A DNA stretch of 64,000 nucleotides from Symsagittifera roscoffensis (GCF_963678635.1 NC_087063.1:16926449-16990448), one strand, 5' to 3'; numbered from the stretch's first letter, positions 1-11,470 are shown. Numbers and translations: made by a program. The notes: generated by a model not told the origin, from the letters alone.

Positions 1-78
1 CATCACTTTCAGCATCTGACATCTCACCCCCAATTAGTCGCTCTCGGATGCGGTAGATTACTCGCACGCGGGTCACTT
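1..78. repeat. Direct repeat of 556-631 (pol tail)
   Basis: Positions 1-78 and 556-631 are nearly identical, both ending in CGCACGCGGGTCACT. The downstream part, 79-242, encodes a further basic stretch (KPPTKIEVTRRVQQKKAETKK) on the minus strand. The repeat suggests a local duplication of about 555 bp in the pol tail, or a second truncated element entering from the left edge. Confidence 0.75.
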
Positions 79-288
79 TTCGTGCCGCTCTCGTAAACTT
101 TTTTCGTTTCGGCCTTCTTCTGCTGCACCCGTCTTGTAACTTCGATCTTAGTCGGAGGCTTGCGGAAAGCTTCTTTTGGTGAATCCTGTGGTGGTCTGCT
201 GACTTTTTCCGCGACTCCACTTTTTTCTCCGAATAGACTCATTTTCTAGTGTTAATGTATTCTTTAATCACTTTGTGTTTTAATGCTT

Positions 289-403
289 CATATCTTTGAT
301 TTCTGCCTTTTATCCGTTGGAACAAGAGTTCCGTCCGCATGTTTCAATGATTTATACCTTTGATTTTGTGTTTTATCCGTTGTAACAAGAGTTCCGTCCG
401 CAC
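289..403. repeat. Two-copy tandem repeat, period about 62 bp
   Basis: The segment 289-342 is repeated at 351-403. Each copy holds CTTTGATTT, TTTTATCCGTTG and AACAAGAGTTCCGTCCGCA. It lies inside the C-terminal tail region of element 1. Confidence 0.8.
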
Positions 404-635
404 GCTGGGAAGCCTAGTTGTCCGATTTCCCGACTCCGGTGTTTGTATGCCGTCGGATGTGCCGTGTTTCTTCGTATCCGTCGGCGCCGGATGATTATCT
501 GCAATAACCGCCAATTGATCTTCCGCGAGCTTTCGCGGATGATTGATACGCTTAACATCCTTTTCAGCATCTGACCTCTCGCCCTATTTGGTCGCTCTCG
601 GATGCGGTAGATTACTCGCACGCGGGTCACTAGAA
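340..635 (-). pseudogene. Basic C-terminal tail of pol, element 1
   Basis: Minus-strand reading gives a charged, Arg/Lys-rich tail with SDPRASNLPHPRATK, then GERSDAEKDVKRINHPRKL, broken by a stop where other copies would have a sense codon. It has no catalytic motif. The same peptide motif occurs again at 24-242, so the end of pol is partly duplicated. Assignment to pol rests on position only. Confidence 0.5.
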
Positions 636-639
636 GCTA

Positions 640-1030
640 AACATGCAGATTTTTGTCTCAAAACTTTCTCCCAATTGAGGTTTTGTAACGACAGTTTTTT
701 CGTAAGATTTCGGAGAACTGTTTTTGCCTCCCGGCCGTGATGTGTTTTGGAGGCCATATTTTGAGTGTAGCATTAGGAGCAAATCTAAGGGCATTAAGCG
801 CTCGTTCAACCATGGATTCGAGATTGCCTTGATCTTTTTCTTTCGCACAGGTTAAAACAAAGTTTTTCAGACACCAATTATACGTTCCATGCACCCAGTG
901 GCTCGATGATCATTCAGAGTCTCGATGATCATTTACAGAATAGACAATCTCTATTCCCTCGGAATTACAAAAGGACTTTACCGCCTTTGACGTAAAACTA
1001 GAACCTTGACCCATAAAAATTTTCCTTCAT
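640..1030 (-). pseudogene. Integrase remnant of element 1
   Basis: The reading continues with GQGSSFTSKAVKSFCN, which matches the second half of a gypsy integrase core. The expected catalytic Asp before QGSSF is Gly here. NDHR is duplicated by a direct repeat of about 20 bp at 905-930. CMERII holds the position of the catalytic Glu, and MVERALNALRFAPNATLKI (about 815-760) is the conserved stretch after the core. The zinc-binding N-terminus and first catalytic Asp are missing, deleted at the RNase H junction near 1031. Confidence 0.78.
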
Positions 1031-1409
1031 TTTTAAAATCAAATGGAATAATGCGATCAATCCAACGAGCCAGACGGCTAAACATGAATTTATTTTTCCT
1101 GTTATTTCCACTCAAAAAGGTTACTAAGACTTTATGATCTGTTACAACAGTAAATTGTCTACCAAAAATTTAGTTTCAAAGGTATTCCGAACCCCAGACA
1201 ACTGCCAACTTTTCCAATTCATTGGTGGAGTACTTCTTTTCCGCCGCATTTAAGAATTGGGCCGCATTTAAGCCGCATTTAAGAAATAGCTCGCATCGCA
1301 CACAATACGAATATCTTTTTGCACGTCTTAGTGTTTTAATTATACAATATTTGCGGCCTGTTTCTTTAGCGTCTCGAACGCTAGATGGCGATCGTTTGTC
1401 CACACCAAA
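1031..1409 (-). pseudogene. RNase H domain of element 1, frameshifted
   Basis: After a one-base slip near 1413 the frame resumes with DLVWTNDRHLAFETLKKQ. The catalytic CDAS motif can be read near 1305, then AEKKYSTNELEKLAVVWGSEYL (about 1240-1176) and TDHK near 1130, and finally FSRLARWIDRIIPFDF at about 1090-1040. The region between CDAS and the glutamate motif is replaced by three near-copies of a 12-bp unit (GCCGCATTTAAG type, 1240-1285), which destroys the domain. At about 1035 the sequence passes abruptly into integrase. Confidence 0.8.
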
Positions 1410-2429
1410 TCATTTTTCTTGCTTAGAAGCGGTCGCAAGTGCCGGTAGAAATTTATGAAGCCTATGTATCGAACCCATAAAAAACTTGAGCTGTGATAAC
1501 GACTTAGGGGAAGCTAGTTTATCAATAGGGTCCATTTTTCGAGCCAACGGTGTAATCCCCGAATTCGTGATCCGATGGTCCAGCCATTCGCATTCATTTC
1601 TTTCGAATTTATATTTTTCCAACTTAAGTGCCATATTTTCTTTATCAAGTTTCCGCAAAATTTTCTCCACCAAAGCACTATGTTCAACTTTAGAACCTTT
1701 TGACATAACAAGTATATCGTCAATAAATGCGTGCGCTCATGGAAAATCCGAAAGAATCGAGTCCATGACCCGTTGAAATTCCACCGACATAGTTGTTAAC
1801 CCGTAAAATCTCATTTTCAACCGGTACATTCCAGTAGAGCGACCTCCTACTAGTGAAAAATTGCAGTGTTGACAATTATTTTCTTTCAAAGGTAATTGCC
1901 TGTAAGCGTACGTCAGATCCATTGTTGTAAAAAAAACATCCCCTTGTTTCCGTTCACCTATTGTTTGTCCTACACTATCCATCAGCTCCTCAACATTCGG
2001 CAATTCAAATTTATTTTTTTGAAATTACTTATTCAATTTTCTTGATTCTAAGGCAAATTTTACCGACCCATCTTTTATCACGGTAATGACAATCGGGGAA
2101 ACGAAGTATTTATCTGAACATTCTTCTAACTTTTGAATATGCCATTGTGCTAGGATTTTATCAGTCTCCTTGTCTACTTTCTCATGCAATGAAATGGGCA
2201 CCCTACTGCCCTTTTGTTGGATCGCCATCAGGTTCTTGAAGAACTCTACTTGAAATTTATAGTTGCGGATGCACCCTAACATGTGAAAAAGGTAATAGAA
2301 TTGCTTAATGAAGTGATTCTGCCAATCGTCGAGATCTTCCCCTTGCTCAGCGCCTCGATTTGCTTCTGGATATTGTGAACACCTTGCTCCGCTGGCGCTT
2401 GGACCTACATCAAAACCATCCATTATCAA
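1410..2429 (-). pseudogene. Reverse transcriptase of element 1, two nonsense codons
   Basis: Three open stretches lie in one frame: 2429-2025 (linker plus RT fingers, with SDKYFVSPIVIT), 2003-1737 (palm motif with FTTMDLTYAYRQLPL, then GLTTMSVEFQRVMDSIL) and 1706-1410 (primer-grip and connection, with FMGSIHRLHKFLPALA). A TAA at 2027-2025 and a TGA at 1739-1737 separate them. Reading through the TGA, the catalytic FIDD motif follows at 1727-1716, so both catalytic Asp codons are still present. The last stretch ends at a one-base deletion in an A run near 1413. The layout matches gypsy RT; the copy is inactive. Confidence 0.92.
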
Positions 2430-2822
2430 TTACCGACCAATAATGGATGGTCGACAGCCTCCAACTACGTTGATGGCTGCTCTCGTTGTCCATCCGTTGG
2501 ATTGGAATGTAACGACCATCTTCCCCATAATCTTCAGCGGAATAATCCCATAATCTCGGAACTGGTCATCCTTTGGGTCCAAATGCTGCAGCTGCACCTT
2601 ACGTGTCCCCAAGTTACGTTTTAGTTCTCCAATAGTAAAAAAAGAAATCGGTGATCCGCTATCGATCCAGGCTTGGGTTTGATGATCGTTGATTTTTAAT
2701 GCCAGTTTCGCCCCGCGACTTTCAACTCCTCCTCTTGTTTTCTTCGTACTGACATGACAACATAATCTGTTGAACTGTTTGAATCCCACCCATGTGCTAC
2801 CGCGTTTGAGTCGCTTACCCAT
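2430..2822 (-). pseudogene. Aspartic protease domain of element 1
   Basis: An open stretch containing WIDSGSPISFFTIGELKR, the retropepsin active-site motif D-S-G with hydrophobic flanks, followed about 75 residues later by the GGCRPSIIGR segment that normally leads into the RT linker. The frame ends at TAA 2432-2430 exactly where the reading frame should continue. The downstream RT open stretch is in the same frame, so a single nonsense change separates them. The catalytic Asp is intact here, unlike in the two other protease relicts of the window. Confidence 0.8.
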
Positions 2823-3648
2823 CCGACGGAACTTCCATAACTCGATGCGTTTTCCTCCGGATCGTTTTGAATAAGCTCTCCCTCAGTGCCATCTTCGTGA
2901 ATCAATACCACGCGTCCCCTTCCTGCTGCTCTGCGGTCCCGGCGCGTCCGTTCGTAGTGTCCGGTTTTTCGACAAGAATTATACGTGGCATTCCGTGCTG
3001 GACACTTAGCGATATGTTCCGGAGTAAACCGCTCTGATCGCAACTAAAACACTTCGGGTCCGCTCCGCCGCCGCCACGTTTGGCTCCTCTGCCAAACCCC
3101 TGTCCATCCCGTTGGAACGGTCGGCGATAACCACCACTAATGGCGTTTATTTGTTCAGTCTTCATCTGAAGCGCCCCCGCGGCGCCGCCACAAGTCCACC
3201 GCGTCTTGGCGTTTTTGTCTCCCCGCTCATTTGACAAAGCATTTCGATAGACTTCATCCGGCGTCTTGGTTCAACGACGGAATTCCGTTTGTGCCTCCTT
3301 ATTGGAAAAATTTACTATAAATACGTCGCAAAAAGTTCGTCGCTCCAGAGTTCCCAGATCGCATCTGGCTGCTAATCCACTCAAAACCGAGTGAAACGTT
3401 TCTTGTGTCTCCCCCTCCCGTTGGTTGAGGGATAATAAATTGAACGTCTCGAATCTGCGTTTCAGTTAACGTCCGAGCGAAATATAATGCCGTCGGATTA
3501 AACTAATGCTTCGCTAATACCCCCAGGTAAAACGGATAATCCAATGCTCCCATAGCATTGGTGCTTCCATGCACTTGCTAGGCCAAAATGCCGTAATTCC
3601 GAATGGGCTCTTTCCCGTCCCCGCGCCGTATCCTCTTTGCTGCGCCAT
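2700..3648 (-). pseudogene. gag of element 1 (frameshifted)
   Basis: The start is taken as the ATG at 3648-3646, which opens a peptide beginning MAQQRGYGAG. A glycine/arginine-rich stretch at about 3130-3060 precedes two zinc-knuckle-like motifs. The first (CFSCDQSG, about 3050) is split from its second half by a frameshift near 3040. The second (NSCRKTGHYER, about 2960) has lost its first Cys (now Tyr) and its last Cys (now Arg). A second frameshift near 2705 moves into the protease frame. Stops also interrupt the capsid-like part at 3240-3510. Zinc knuckles in gag bind genomic RNA; these are degraded. Confidence 0.8.
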
Positions 3649-3920
3649 GAGAAAAACGCGAATCAAAAAACTAAAATTGTTAAGAACAAGTCTCCTACTT
3701 ATTCTATAGACTATCAATACTGCAACTGTTTTAGATCACGAGCCAACATTACATCAGCTGACAAGTACTTAATCAATTGGCACCAAGGTCTTGGACAGCA
3801 CCAGTGGTGCCAGAAATCAAACTCTATAAACAATATGAACAGTCTAACTGAGTCCTATGAAATGTATATATATGACATATCAATACTACTTTAGAGTTCT
3901 GTAAATTGTTGGCACCACTT
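3649..3920 (-). other. Putative 5' leader of element 1 with inverted repeat
   Basis: The 270 bp upstream of gag contain a perfect 8-bp inverted repeat, TGGCACCA at 3778-3785 and TGGTGCCA at 3805-3812, and a further TGGCACCA at 3910-3917. On the minus strand a TGG-initial stretch after a TTTCTGG context is where a tRNA primer binding site could sit, but I could not match it to a specific tRNA. No LTR boundary was found. Confidence 0.35.
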
Positions 3921-3925
3921 CAAAA

Positions 3926-4860
3926 TTTCACCACTTCAAAATTGAAAAAACTTTTTTTTACTAGAAGTAGTTGTTTACTAGAAACAGCAAAAAGATCCTT
4001 TACTTTCAAATAATTCACCACTTTTGAAAGTGCACAATTAGCTGGTGTTTCTCTGAAGTTCCTTGCGTACCACTTTGCCGAGGCTTATATTTCACAGATT
4101 TTTCCCCATCTATTCCATTCTTACACAGGTTTCTAACTAATTTGTCAATATTGCCAGGAAATGAATTGAAACGTATCCTTGATTGGATATTTTGGATCAT
4201 ATGAAAGAAACCCTTCAACAAAAATTGGTAACTTAATATCATCTAACGTTTTTATCGAAACTTCAGTCTTTCCTAGAGGTTTTGCCTGAAAATTTGACAA
4301 TTTCATCAAGTTAGCGTTCATTTTTTTTTGTTTGTTACAATGATTGTGCCAATTTTTTTTTAAATTTAAACTGCAGACTACCAATGGCAGACACTTTTTT
4401 TATCACTTTATAGGAAACAACGATATCTACTTCCATTAACATTTTTCAGTAGCTGAACCAAATTATTTTTCTCATTTCCCACTTCACCTTTTAGCAGTAT
4501 TTTCTGAACATTTGGCACAGCTTGCTCAGAGCAAATATCATTATTCTAGCATTCATCAATAAAAAACTGGACTTAAGCCATTCTTACATTTTTAAAAGTT
4601 TTTCACATATTCCAACAGAAGTCGCCAATCATCAGTTCTTTTAGAAGTATGCGTAGCCATCTCCGAGATAGAATTGGCGCAGCAGTTTGAGCCATGGTTT
4701 GAAAGGTTATCAGAACTACCGGCACTACTTTCGCAAGCAACCGAGTAGCTTACCTCGCCAGGCGCTTTTGCCTTGCCTTTCTCTGTTTTTATATATTGCT
4801 TAGGTTTTCCTCTACCTTTCGTCAGTAACTCTGACAAACAGTCTCTTTGTCTCAAGTTGA
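3926..4860 (-). other. Unassigned coding-like scraps
   Basis: Minus-strand open pieces at 4384-4145 (with PLGKTEVSIKTLDDIKLP), 4242-4015 and 4855-4592 (lysine/serine-rich, KQYIKTEKGKAKAPGEVSY) are separated by stops. The 4384-4145 peptide has the look of the region just after a retropepsin, but there is no active-site motif. It is most likely another retroelement fragment; function unknown. Confidence 0.3.
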
Positions 4861-6150
4861 CGTCAGAGCTTGGTTTAGTTCACGGAATTGCTTCAACCCC
4901 AGCTGTAAAGCTATTTTTGTCTGGAGATTACGTGTTTTGTAACTTGAATTTCAGAGCAGCTTATCCTGGGAAGTTTCTGGAAGATACTTTTAGTGTTCTC
5001 CCCCTGGCAGTAGACAATTTCTTTGAATCCACATTGGATTTCTGTAAAAGAGCTGCAAAATTTGACTAGGTTGCAAACTGAAGTTATTCTGATTTTTCAT
5101 CAAGGCTGCGCACTCCTCCAGCACAAAAAGAACAATGTGGAACGATTAATACAGGGTTTGTTTGATGTACCAGTAACTGGAACAATTTTGACGAAGCGTT
5201 AAGAAATAACGAGGAAATTTGAAAGAATACTCAATACACAGAATCCTAGATCAAAAACTATAAATACTACATTGGAAAAATTATACACAGAATGCAAAAA
5301 AAATTTCAACATCAATTATTTCACAGAATGCAAAAAATGAAATCAGCTGCGAGAAAATTGACAAATGAAGGTTTTCGCTAGTATCGAGGAAACTTAAGTT
5401 TGAATTGTAAGAAAACTTTCAAAGTTCAAGCCCGGTATTAGTCATTTTCCTAACGCGCAAAATGAAAACTTGCATGCCGTTGCATAAGTCATTTTTTGAT
5501 TGAAACCTGAAGTCTCAAGTGGTTTATGAAAAAAAATGTAGTGGATGTTATTCCTTTAAGCCATTCCCCCGGATGGCACATTTGCAAGCCAAAAACAACG
5601 TAAGAGGCGTTACTATTGAAGTTAAAAAGAAACGACTCTCAGAACGTATCAGAGCTTTAAAGTTTCAAAACCTCGATTTGGACTGGAGCAATTCTGAGAA
5701 ATGCTAAAAACGGCTATTTTGACCAAAAAAAGTACTAAAAAAGGAGGAAAAGCTGGTAAAAAATTAGCAAATAGTCAAAATGAACAGAGAAAATAGAGGA
5801 TAAACGAAGCCTCTTATCGTGACATCATGACATGATAAAAGGCTTAACAGAAAAAAATGAGGGAAAAAAGGTCTAGTGGCACATTCGGGATTGCAACTCA
5901 CCCTCTCGTGCAACAAAAGCAGGAAAAAAACGATGTTTCTTCCGGAAGAGTACGAATTCACAGTCCCGGTGCCTAGATAGTGTTAGAAAACTTTAAGGTT
6001 ATTTTAGCTGCTGTAATGCCCTGAATGCATTGAGTTTGATCCAATATTAATTTAGTATTTCAGAGCATGAGCAATTAGGAGGAAAGGAAAGAGTCAAATA
6101 CATCTCTAATGCATTAAGTATATAACTGTCAATAAAAACAAATCTAATTG
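4861..6150. other. No recognisable gene; AT-rich
   Basis: Only short open frames in random-looking positions (for example 5519-5707 plus). A short duplicated phrase, CACAGAATGCAAAAAA, occurs at about 5285 and 5323. Nothing else is supportable. Confidence 0.5.
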
Positions 6151-6400
6151 TTGTTTTCTAGCCGTGTTTTTGATGATAATCACGTTGTCTGGCGATCGAG
6201 ACCCAGCTATGTGGTTTTATGGCATACAAACGAAATCTGATAAAAAGTCGTTCGGCTGATGGCTCAAAAACATAAAGTCAGCCGTTCAGGAGACTAGAAA
6301 AAAACTGACTCGTTTAAGACGGTTAAAAATGAGTGGAATTAAGGTCATTGACGTCGGCCAGTCGTCAATTGGGACTTTTACTACGCTCTCTCACTGTGAA
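6150..6400 (-). repeat. Old inverted copy of the 42 kb hairpin repeat
   Basis: On the minus strand this stretch reads like 42060-42290. It has GACGACTGGCCGACGTCA near 6366-6349, then CCACATAGCTGGGTCTCG around 6215-6198, the stem CTGG/CCAG at 6206-6189 and AAAAACACGGCTAG near 6175-6162. It is the most diverged and isolated member of the repeat that fills 36-64 kb, over 35 kb away and in the opposite orientation. Confidence 0.75.
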
Positions 6401-7967
6401 ATTTTACGGCGATTGCTACAAAGATGTTTTTAAAGCGCTCCTTGGTGGACTGTTTAAGGCAATAAACCATAAGGATCAGTAAACGTTTCAGCGAATAACA
6501 CTCCCTTGCAGGCGTATGCCCGAGTAAGAGGCCCTAATGTACTAGACAGAAGGCTCGGACCCTCCTACTGTTACAATTTAGCTTTTTGACCTAATCAAGA
6601 CCGCATATAATGGAGGGTGGAGTGCTAGTTGAAAAGTCGTGAGCCCACTTATCCCAAGGCTCTGGGACCAAAATCAATTAAAGAGAAAGCTTAAAACCAA
6701 ACAAAAAAAATATAAATAACTAAGAAAAAGCTTAAAACAAATTTACTTTAAAACAATAAAGTACCAAAATAAATCAGAAATAAGGCCCAGAAAGACCAAA
6801 AACAGTTTAAAAAAAAGATAAGATGACAAATTGCATATTATTTCCGGACGAGATGTGATTCGAATTTCCTAAATATTGTTTCTTCAGATAGATTTTTATA
6901 TTTTCTGATCGAAAGGTCAAATCATTGGTTTTTTGTCAAGTACCCTCCCTTCAGAGTTATTTGAGTACTTAAGCTCGTTAAAGATAGTTTTGCCGGTTAC
7001 CAGAGGGTAGAGCGGCGAGCTGACATACGTGCTTCAGACACAGCAGTAACCATCATGAACAACATCCACAGAGGCTGTTCGATGTTGTGTACACAATTTT
7101 TGTAACGTTCGGGTACTATTTCAATAACTTAGGTTGTGGGGGACACAATTAGATTGGTCCGATTGTATCCTCCATCGATTGCGAATTTCCAAGTTAAGGG
7201 TCCTATTTCGGGTATTTTTTGTAAAGGAGGGTATTTAAATACAAATTAAAGCTTACTAGCAGGTTACAACCCGTGTTATATATTATTTATCTCCCATTTT
7301 AGACCCGTAAACACCCTAGTTTTGTCGAAATTCACCAATTTTCGACCAAACTGTTAACCACAAGTTTTTTTGGGATTCCGAGTTCTTCCGAGCGGGAGAA
7401 AGTTTCTGCGCAGTGAGCTAATACGTAGTTCAAACACCCTAACACAAGATTTCTTGTGGAAAAAATCTTAATAGAAGTTGGCAAAATGATTTTTTTTGAA
7501 CAAATTTGTTCTTATTTTTTTGAATTTCATCAATATGTTTTGAGGATTGAAACTTTGAGTTTTTAGAGGTAAAGCGATAGAAATTTTTGCACTAGGAGCT
7601 CGCTAACCTATGAGCCCAGCTACAAGAACAATTTTCAAGAAACCCTCCAAGTAGCTCCGCGGACAAAAATAGAGACCTAAACATAAAAAAAGGTAGGAAT
7701 CAGAGGGTTTAAATTCCGATATTTTTGGCCAGTTTTTTTGTTTTTAAACCAATTCTGGCACAATTTTTTGCATCAATCCAGTACTGTACAGGGCTATTGC
7801 GCTCGTTTCTAGTATTTTGAAGCGCTTTCAGCAAGAATTGTCAAGAAGTCTCCTATATAGGTAATGAAAAAAGGCCAATTTAGCAAACGCGTTTTTGTTG
7901 AGTTTCCAAAGACTTCCATACCACTCGGAATAGTTTTGGTACTAAAGGTCGACATTTTTGATCCTTT
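6401..7967. other. No gene seen; non-coding
   Basis: AT-rich, with many stops in all frames. It may include the outer 5' region of the second gypsy element, because CTCC..AAGTA phrases near 7645 resemble those repeated at 11.7-12.1 kb. No LTR end was identified. Confidence 0.45.
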
Positions 7968-8697
7968 TTCTGACTCGCAACCGTTTTTAGTTTGATAGTG
8001 TCGGAAAGTTTTTTTTTAGGATTTGTCAGTTTGGAGGATCCGAATTCGAGGAACCCTTCCGAGCAGAAGAACTTTTTTAAAAACTCCAGTTTCATCCTAC
8101 AAGCTAGGTTGGCCGGTTCAACTAACCTTGTTTCAAGTAAAAAAGACCGCAATCGACAAAAAATTTCCGCGGCGAAAACAATTAAATTTGTGACTTGAGA
8201 AGAAAAAAATGTTCCACATTCTCGTGCACTTGGAACTGTCCGAGAGTGGGAGAGCTTATGCTTCGATTAATTTTTAGTTGTTTTTGACCTGAATTTGCCT
8301 TGAGCTACTCAATAGGACAGCTGGGACAATCGCAGGACAGATAGAAGAATGCCTCGGTGAAAGTAGTAGCAAAAAGACCCTCACTTGAGACGACAGTGTC
8401 CTGGATTTCGTTCATTTGGAGTGGTCCAATTGAGCGAAGTCTTTTTCTTTGAGATTAGGTTTTAAATCATCGTTATTGAAGCTATCACTGCTATTTTAAC
8501 AAGAGTTGCCTGATTTTAAACGAAGAAGTGATTTGATAGATCTACAGCGGTAATTTGACATTGAAGCAAGAGATCGCTGTCACCTATAGGTTGTATTGTT
8601 ATTTTATTGATCAATGTGTTTTGAGTGTGTGAATTTTTGTATCTCGCAGATTTTGCGTTACGATTATGAACTAAGAGTTTGAGGGGAATTAGAAATT

Positions 8698-8738
8698 ACT
8701 CAACACTGGGCAGACCCAGTGTTTAATATTAGTTGAGT
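8698..8738 (+). other. Nested hairpin in 5' region, copy 1
   Basis: A perfect 9-bp inverted repeat AACACTGGG / CCCAGTGTT with a 4-base loop (8702-8723) sits inside an outer pair ACTCAAC / GTTGAGT (8698-8704 and 8732-8738). It lies about 300 bp upstream of gag, in what would be the LTR or leader. Structured leaders in retroelements can serve packaging or dimerisation; that role is inference. Confidence 0.7.
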
Positions 8739-9032
8739 TGTTCATAGAGTTTCTTAGAGACTAAAGTTTTTCATTTTGAAAGAATTGAGTATAGACACGC
8801 AATTTTTTTTTGGATTTTGTGCACTGTCATCGAAAAGTTTTCGTAACCTTACTTATTACAAAATATGGGGGTAACAATCGTTAAGAGAAACAATTAGGAC
8901 TCCCAGGCTTAGCACGGGAAGTACGCGAAGATTTAAGTCGAAGCGCTTGCAATCCTCTGCATGCACTACCTCCGACGTTTTTGTTAGTGTGAGGCAACGA
9001 GTGAAGATAGCGGTAATCTTTCAGTGAGCGGA

Positions 9033-11470
9033 ATGAAACTAAGAAGCCAAAAGAATCTAGATGGCGATGAAGGGCGAAAGGTCGATGCCGGGGCAGCGAG
9101 CCTAACCCAACGCGATCTCTTCCAGGAAAGGGAACAGACGTTAATCCGACCCGACCGCCACCATGATGGCGAACTTGAAGGATCTGGCGACGACTTCGAG
9201 CCGGAAAGAGTTGAAGGATCTGGGAGAACTTCGGAGCGGTCCGAGGCTATTGCATGAGAGGAACTGATATTCAAGGGCACTTTTAGCTTGGAGACCAAGC
9301 GCGATAATCGGAGAGAGGAAAAAACTTCTCTGGCCAAGCAGAGTAAGAACGCGATGATATTGAGTATGAGTCCCAGGGAAGAGCAGTCAAGTTCGAAAGC
9401 GAAACAGATTTTCAAGATGTTGTATGATGAACGCATGAGACCGATCCAAACTAGTGGAATGCCATTTGGCTTTGACCATCTGGGACTAATGCACTCGGAC
9501 ACGGGTTTCACTCCTAGCCCGAGCAGGAGAAGAACAAGAAAGCGATGTCCACTTCACCTTCAAGACTGGTGTCGGATGGATCAACGATGTGAACAGCCTT
9601 GACATTCGATAGTCTGATGATGTCTATGGGCATGCAGAGAGGTGGAGAATCACTTAACACTAGGCTGTAACATCAAAGAACGTCATGATCCCTAGGCTTG
9701 ACCCCGTGTTGGGCTTGCCCAATGAAGTGAGAGGGATGCTTGCGGATGTGATTACGGGTCTTGAGGAACTGCAGTAAGACATGACAAAAAGAACCGACCG
9801 AGTAAATGAAAGGGTTCAACAGAGGATAAAGATGAGCTGGCAGATGCAAAATCACAGGCCAAATGTTATCAAGTCCAGCTGGTTCAGAACATCGATCAGT
9901 GCCTTGCGGAGAGTTTAGCTCTAGCCACTAAGAGTCCGAAGAAAGAGACAGCAAAATGACACGAAAAACCTTGCGAATACTGAAGGATCATGCTCAAACG
10001 ATAACTAACTGAGAGAGTAGATTGGAGGCTGAGGCTGATCTTATGATTCGGAAGCTTGATGAGCTTTTAAGTAGCAACAACTGAGAAAGTCGCTCAGATC
10101 CGAGGTAGAGTTCACGTCAGCCAATTGATGGGTTTCAAGCTTTCAGACACACAGAAGCTCCCCAGAGAGCGAAAATAAATTTTGATTCTAAGTAGAGAGA
10201 GACGCCCGGGGTAGCCCCATCAGTGTCAGATTGGACGGACCCAGTCCCGCCAGAGGCGGAAGCCTCATCTGGGACAAGTTTACCCACAATGCCCCAGGTC
10301 AGATTGGTTCCAGATTTTACGACCGTCTCACATGACACTGCGATGTATGCGTGAATGTTTGAACCGCTGAATAAGTCCCCTGACACGTTCATCCTTAAAT
10401 TCTCGTAGTCTACTGAGAGAGAAGAAAAGTCAGGAAAAACACTCAAGCAGCCGAAGGAGTTAGATGGCTGAATTGATAACTGGTTAGAGGTGATCAACTC
10501 GCACTTTGAGGTAGGAGTCTCAGAAATTAACTTAGGCATGTTCTCGAACTTCATGGACGGGGTGAAGAGTGCCGAACTGAAAACCATTTTGGCCACACCT
10601 TCACCTTGTCAGCGGACTGCGTGCCCTCGCCCGGCACTTTGAGCATGAAATTGCGCGAATACCTGCTCATAAATCCGAGAGTTCAGAATCGCTACAGCAA
10701 TTACGGCAATTATAGTGGGATGATTACCGGCACGGTTTACTGGTTGCTATACACCTCGTGACGACATGGACAAGAGAAGTTCATGCGCGAATTATGGGTT
10801 CCACTTACAAACAAAGCATGAAGGGAATTATTGACTTCCCTGACGACGTGGATGCGACGGATGAAGACCACGAGAATGGTTTCTGTTGCAACCTTGAAAG
10901 TCACTTCAAATCAGACTGCACTCACTTCTGGGATGCAGTAGCAGACGCGAAGGAGCCCCGCCACGAAGAGGCGCTTTCCGCAAGGAAGGCCAGTCGAGCA
11001 CGCCTAATGAACGGGACTGAAACGCGAAACAAAGAAGCGTCATAAGGCAACTTCTCAGCCAAGAAGATGAAGACATTGTAAGAAGACGCGATTGCCTCAA
11101 ATCTGGCGGCCGTCTAATCTAACACGCTTAAGGTGGATTAAAAAAGGTTCAACAAGAGTTAGCTAAGAAAGAAACTGAACAATGGTCAGGTTTGAACAGG
11201 AGAATACCTAGTTGCGCGAGAAATTGCACAACCTGGGAAAGTCCGTGGGAACAGATGAAATAGCAATTTCTAAGACCCGAGTTCGAAACTAAATGCCATC
11301 TCGTGAAAGACTTTTAGAATGAAGAGTGAGGGAAGCAAGATGATGTCAATCATTCCATTTGCGGGTCATCAAGCGGTTGAAAACTTGAGTGAGCCGTCTG
11401 AAATTGCCCTGGTTCATCTGGATATCTACGCAATTACTTGCGGGAGAAAGATTCTAAGTTGGATTCCAGA
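9033..11470 (+). pseudogene. gag of second gypsy family, copy 1
   Basis: Start chosen at ATG 9033-9035 (MKLRSQKNLDGDEGRK), followed by an acidic/arginine-rich stretch to a TGA at 9255-9257. The same frame reopens (LETKRDNRREEK to RTRKRCPLHL) until TGA 9600-9602. Farther on, a capsid-like segment is readable near 10490-10590 (NSHFEVGVSEINLG, then SNFMDGVKSAELK) and a zinc-knuckle segment at 10758-11045. There the knuckle should be C-x2-C-x4-H-x4-C, but the first Cys is Gly (GGT at 10878). Many later stops. Long minus-strand open frames here (8984-9511, 10135-10596) are shadows. Gag identity is inferred from the knuckle and from the pol that follows copy 2. Confidence 0.75.

Larger units (their letters stand above)
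1..3648 (-). mobile_element. Decayed Ty3/gypsy LTR retrotransposon (element 1)
   Basis: A minus-strand element read from about 3648 down to 1. The order gag zinc knuckles, aspartic protease, RT, RNase H, integrase is diagnostic of Ty3/gypsy. Most of pol lies in one frame interrupted by single stop codons, with two gag frameshifts, one frameshift before RNase H and a deletion that removes the integrase N-terminus and first catalytic Asp. It is therefore a dead copy. No LTR pair could be recognised, and the 3' end runs off the window start. The domain order is seen directly; family-level placement within gypsy is not attempted. Confidence 0.9.

Noticed and set aside
6975-7110. tRNA-like phrase GGGTAGAGCGGCGAGCTGAC
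   Set aside because: Resembles a D-arm, but no T-arm at the right distance and no cloverleaf can be formed.
8984-9511. 175-residue minus-strand open frame (and its copy at 13206-13604)
   Set aside because: Antisense shadow of the gag reading frame on the plus strand; serine/leucine-rich composition follows from that.
10135-10596. 153-residue minus-strand open frame, conserved at 14228-14689
   Set aside because: Conservation is due to the recent tandem duplication. The plus strand carries the gag-like peptide, and the minus-strand protein has no motif.
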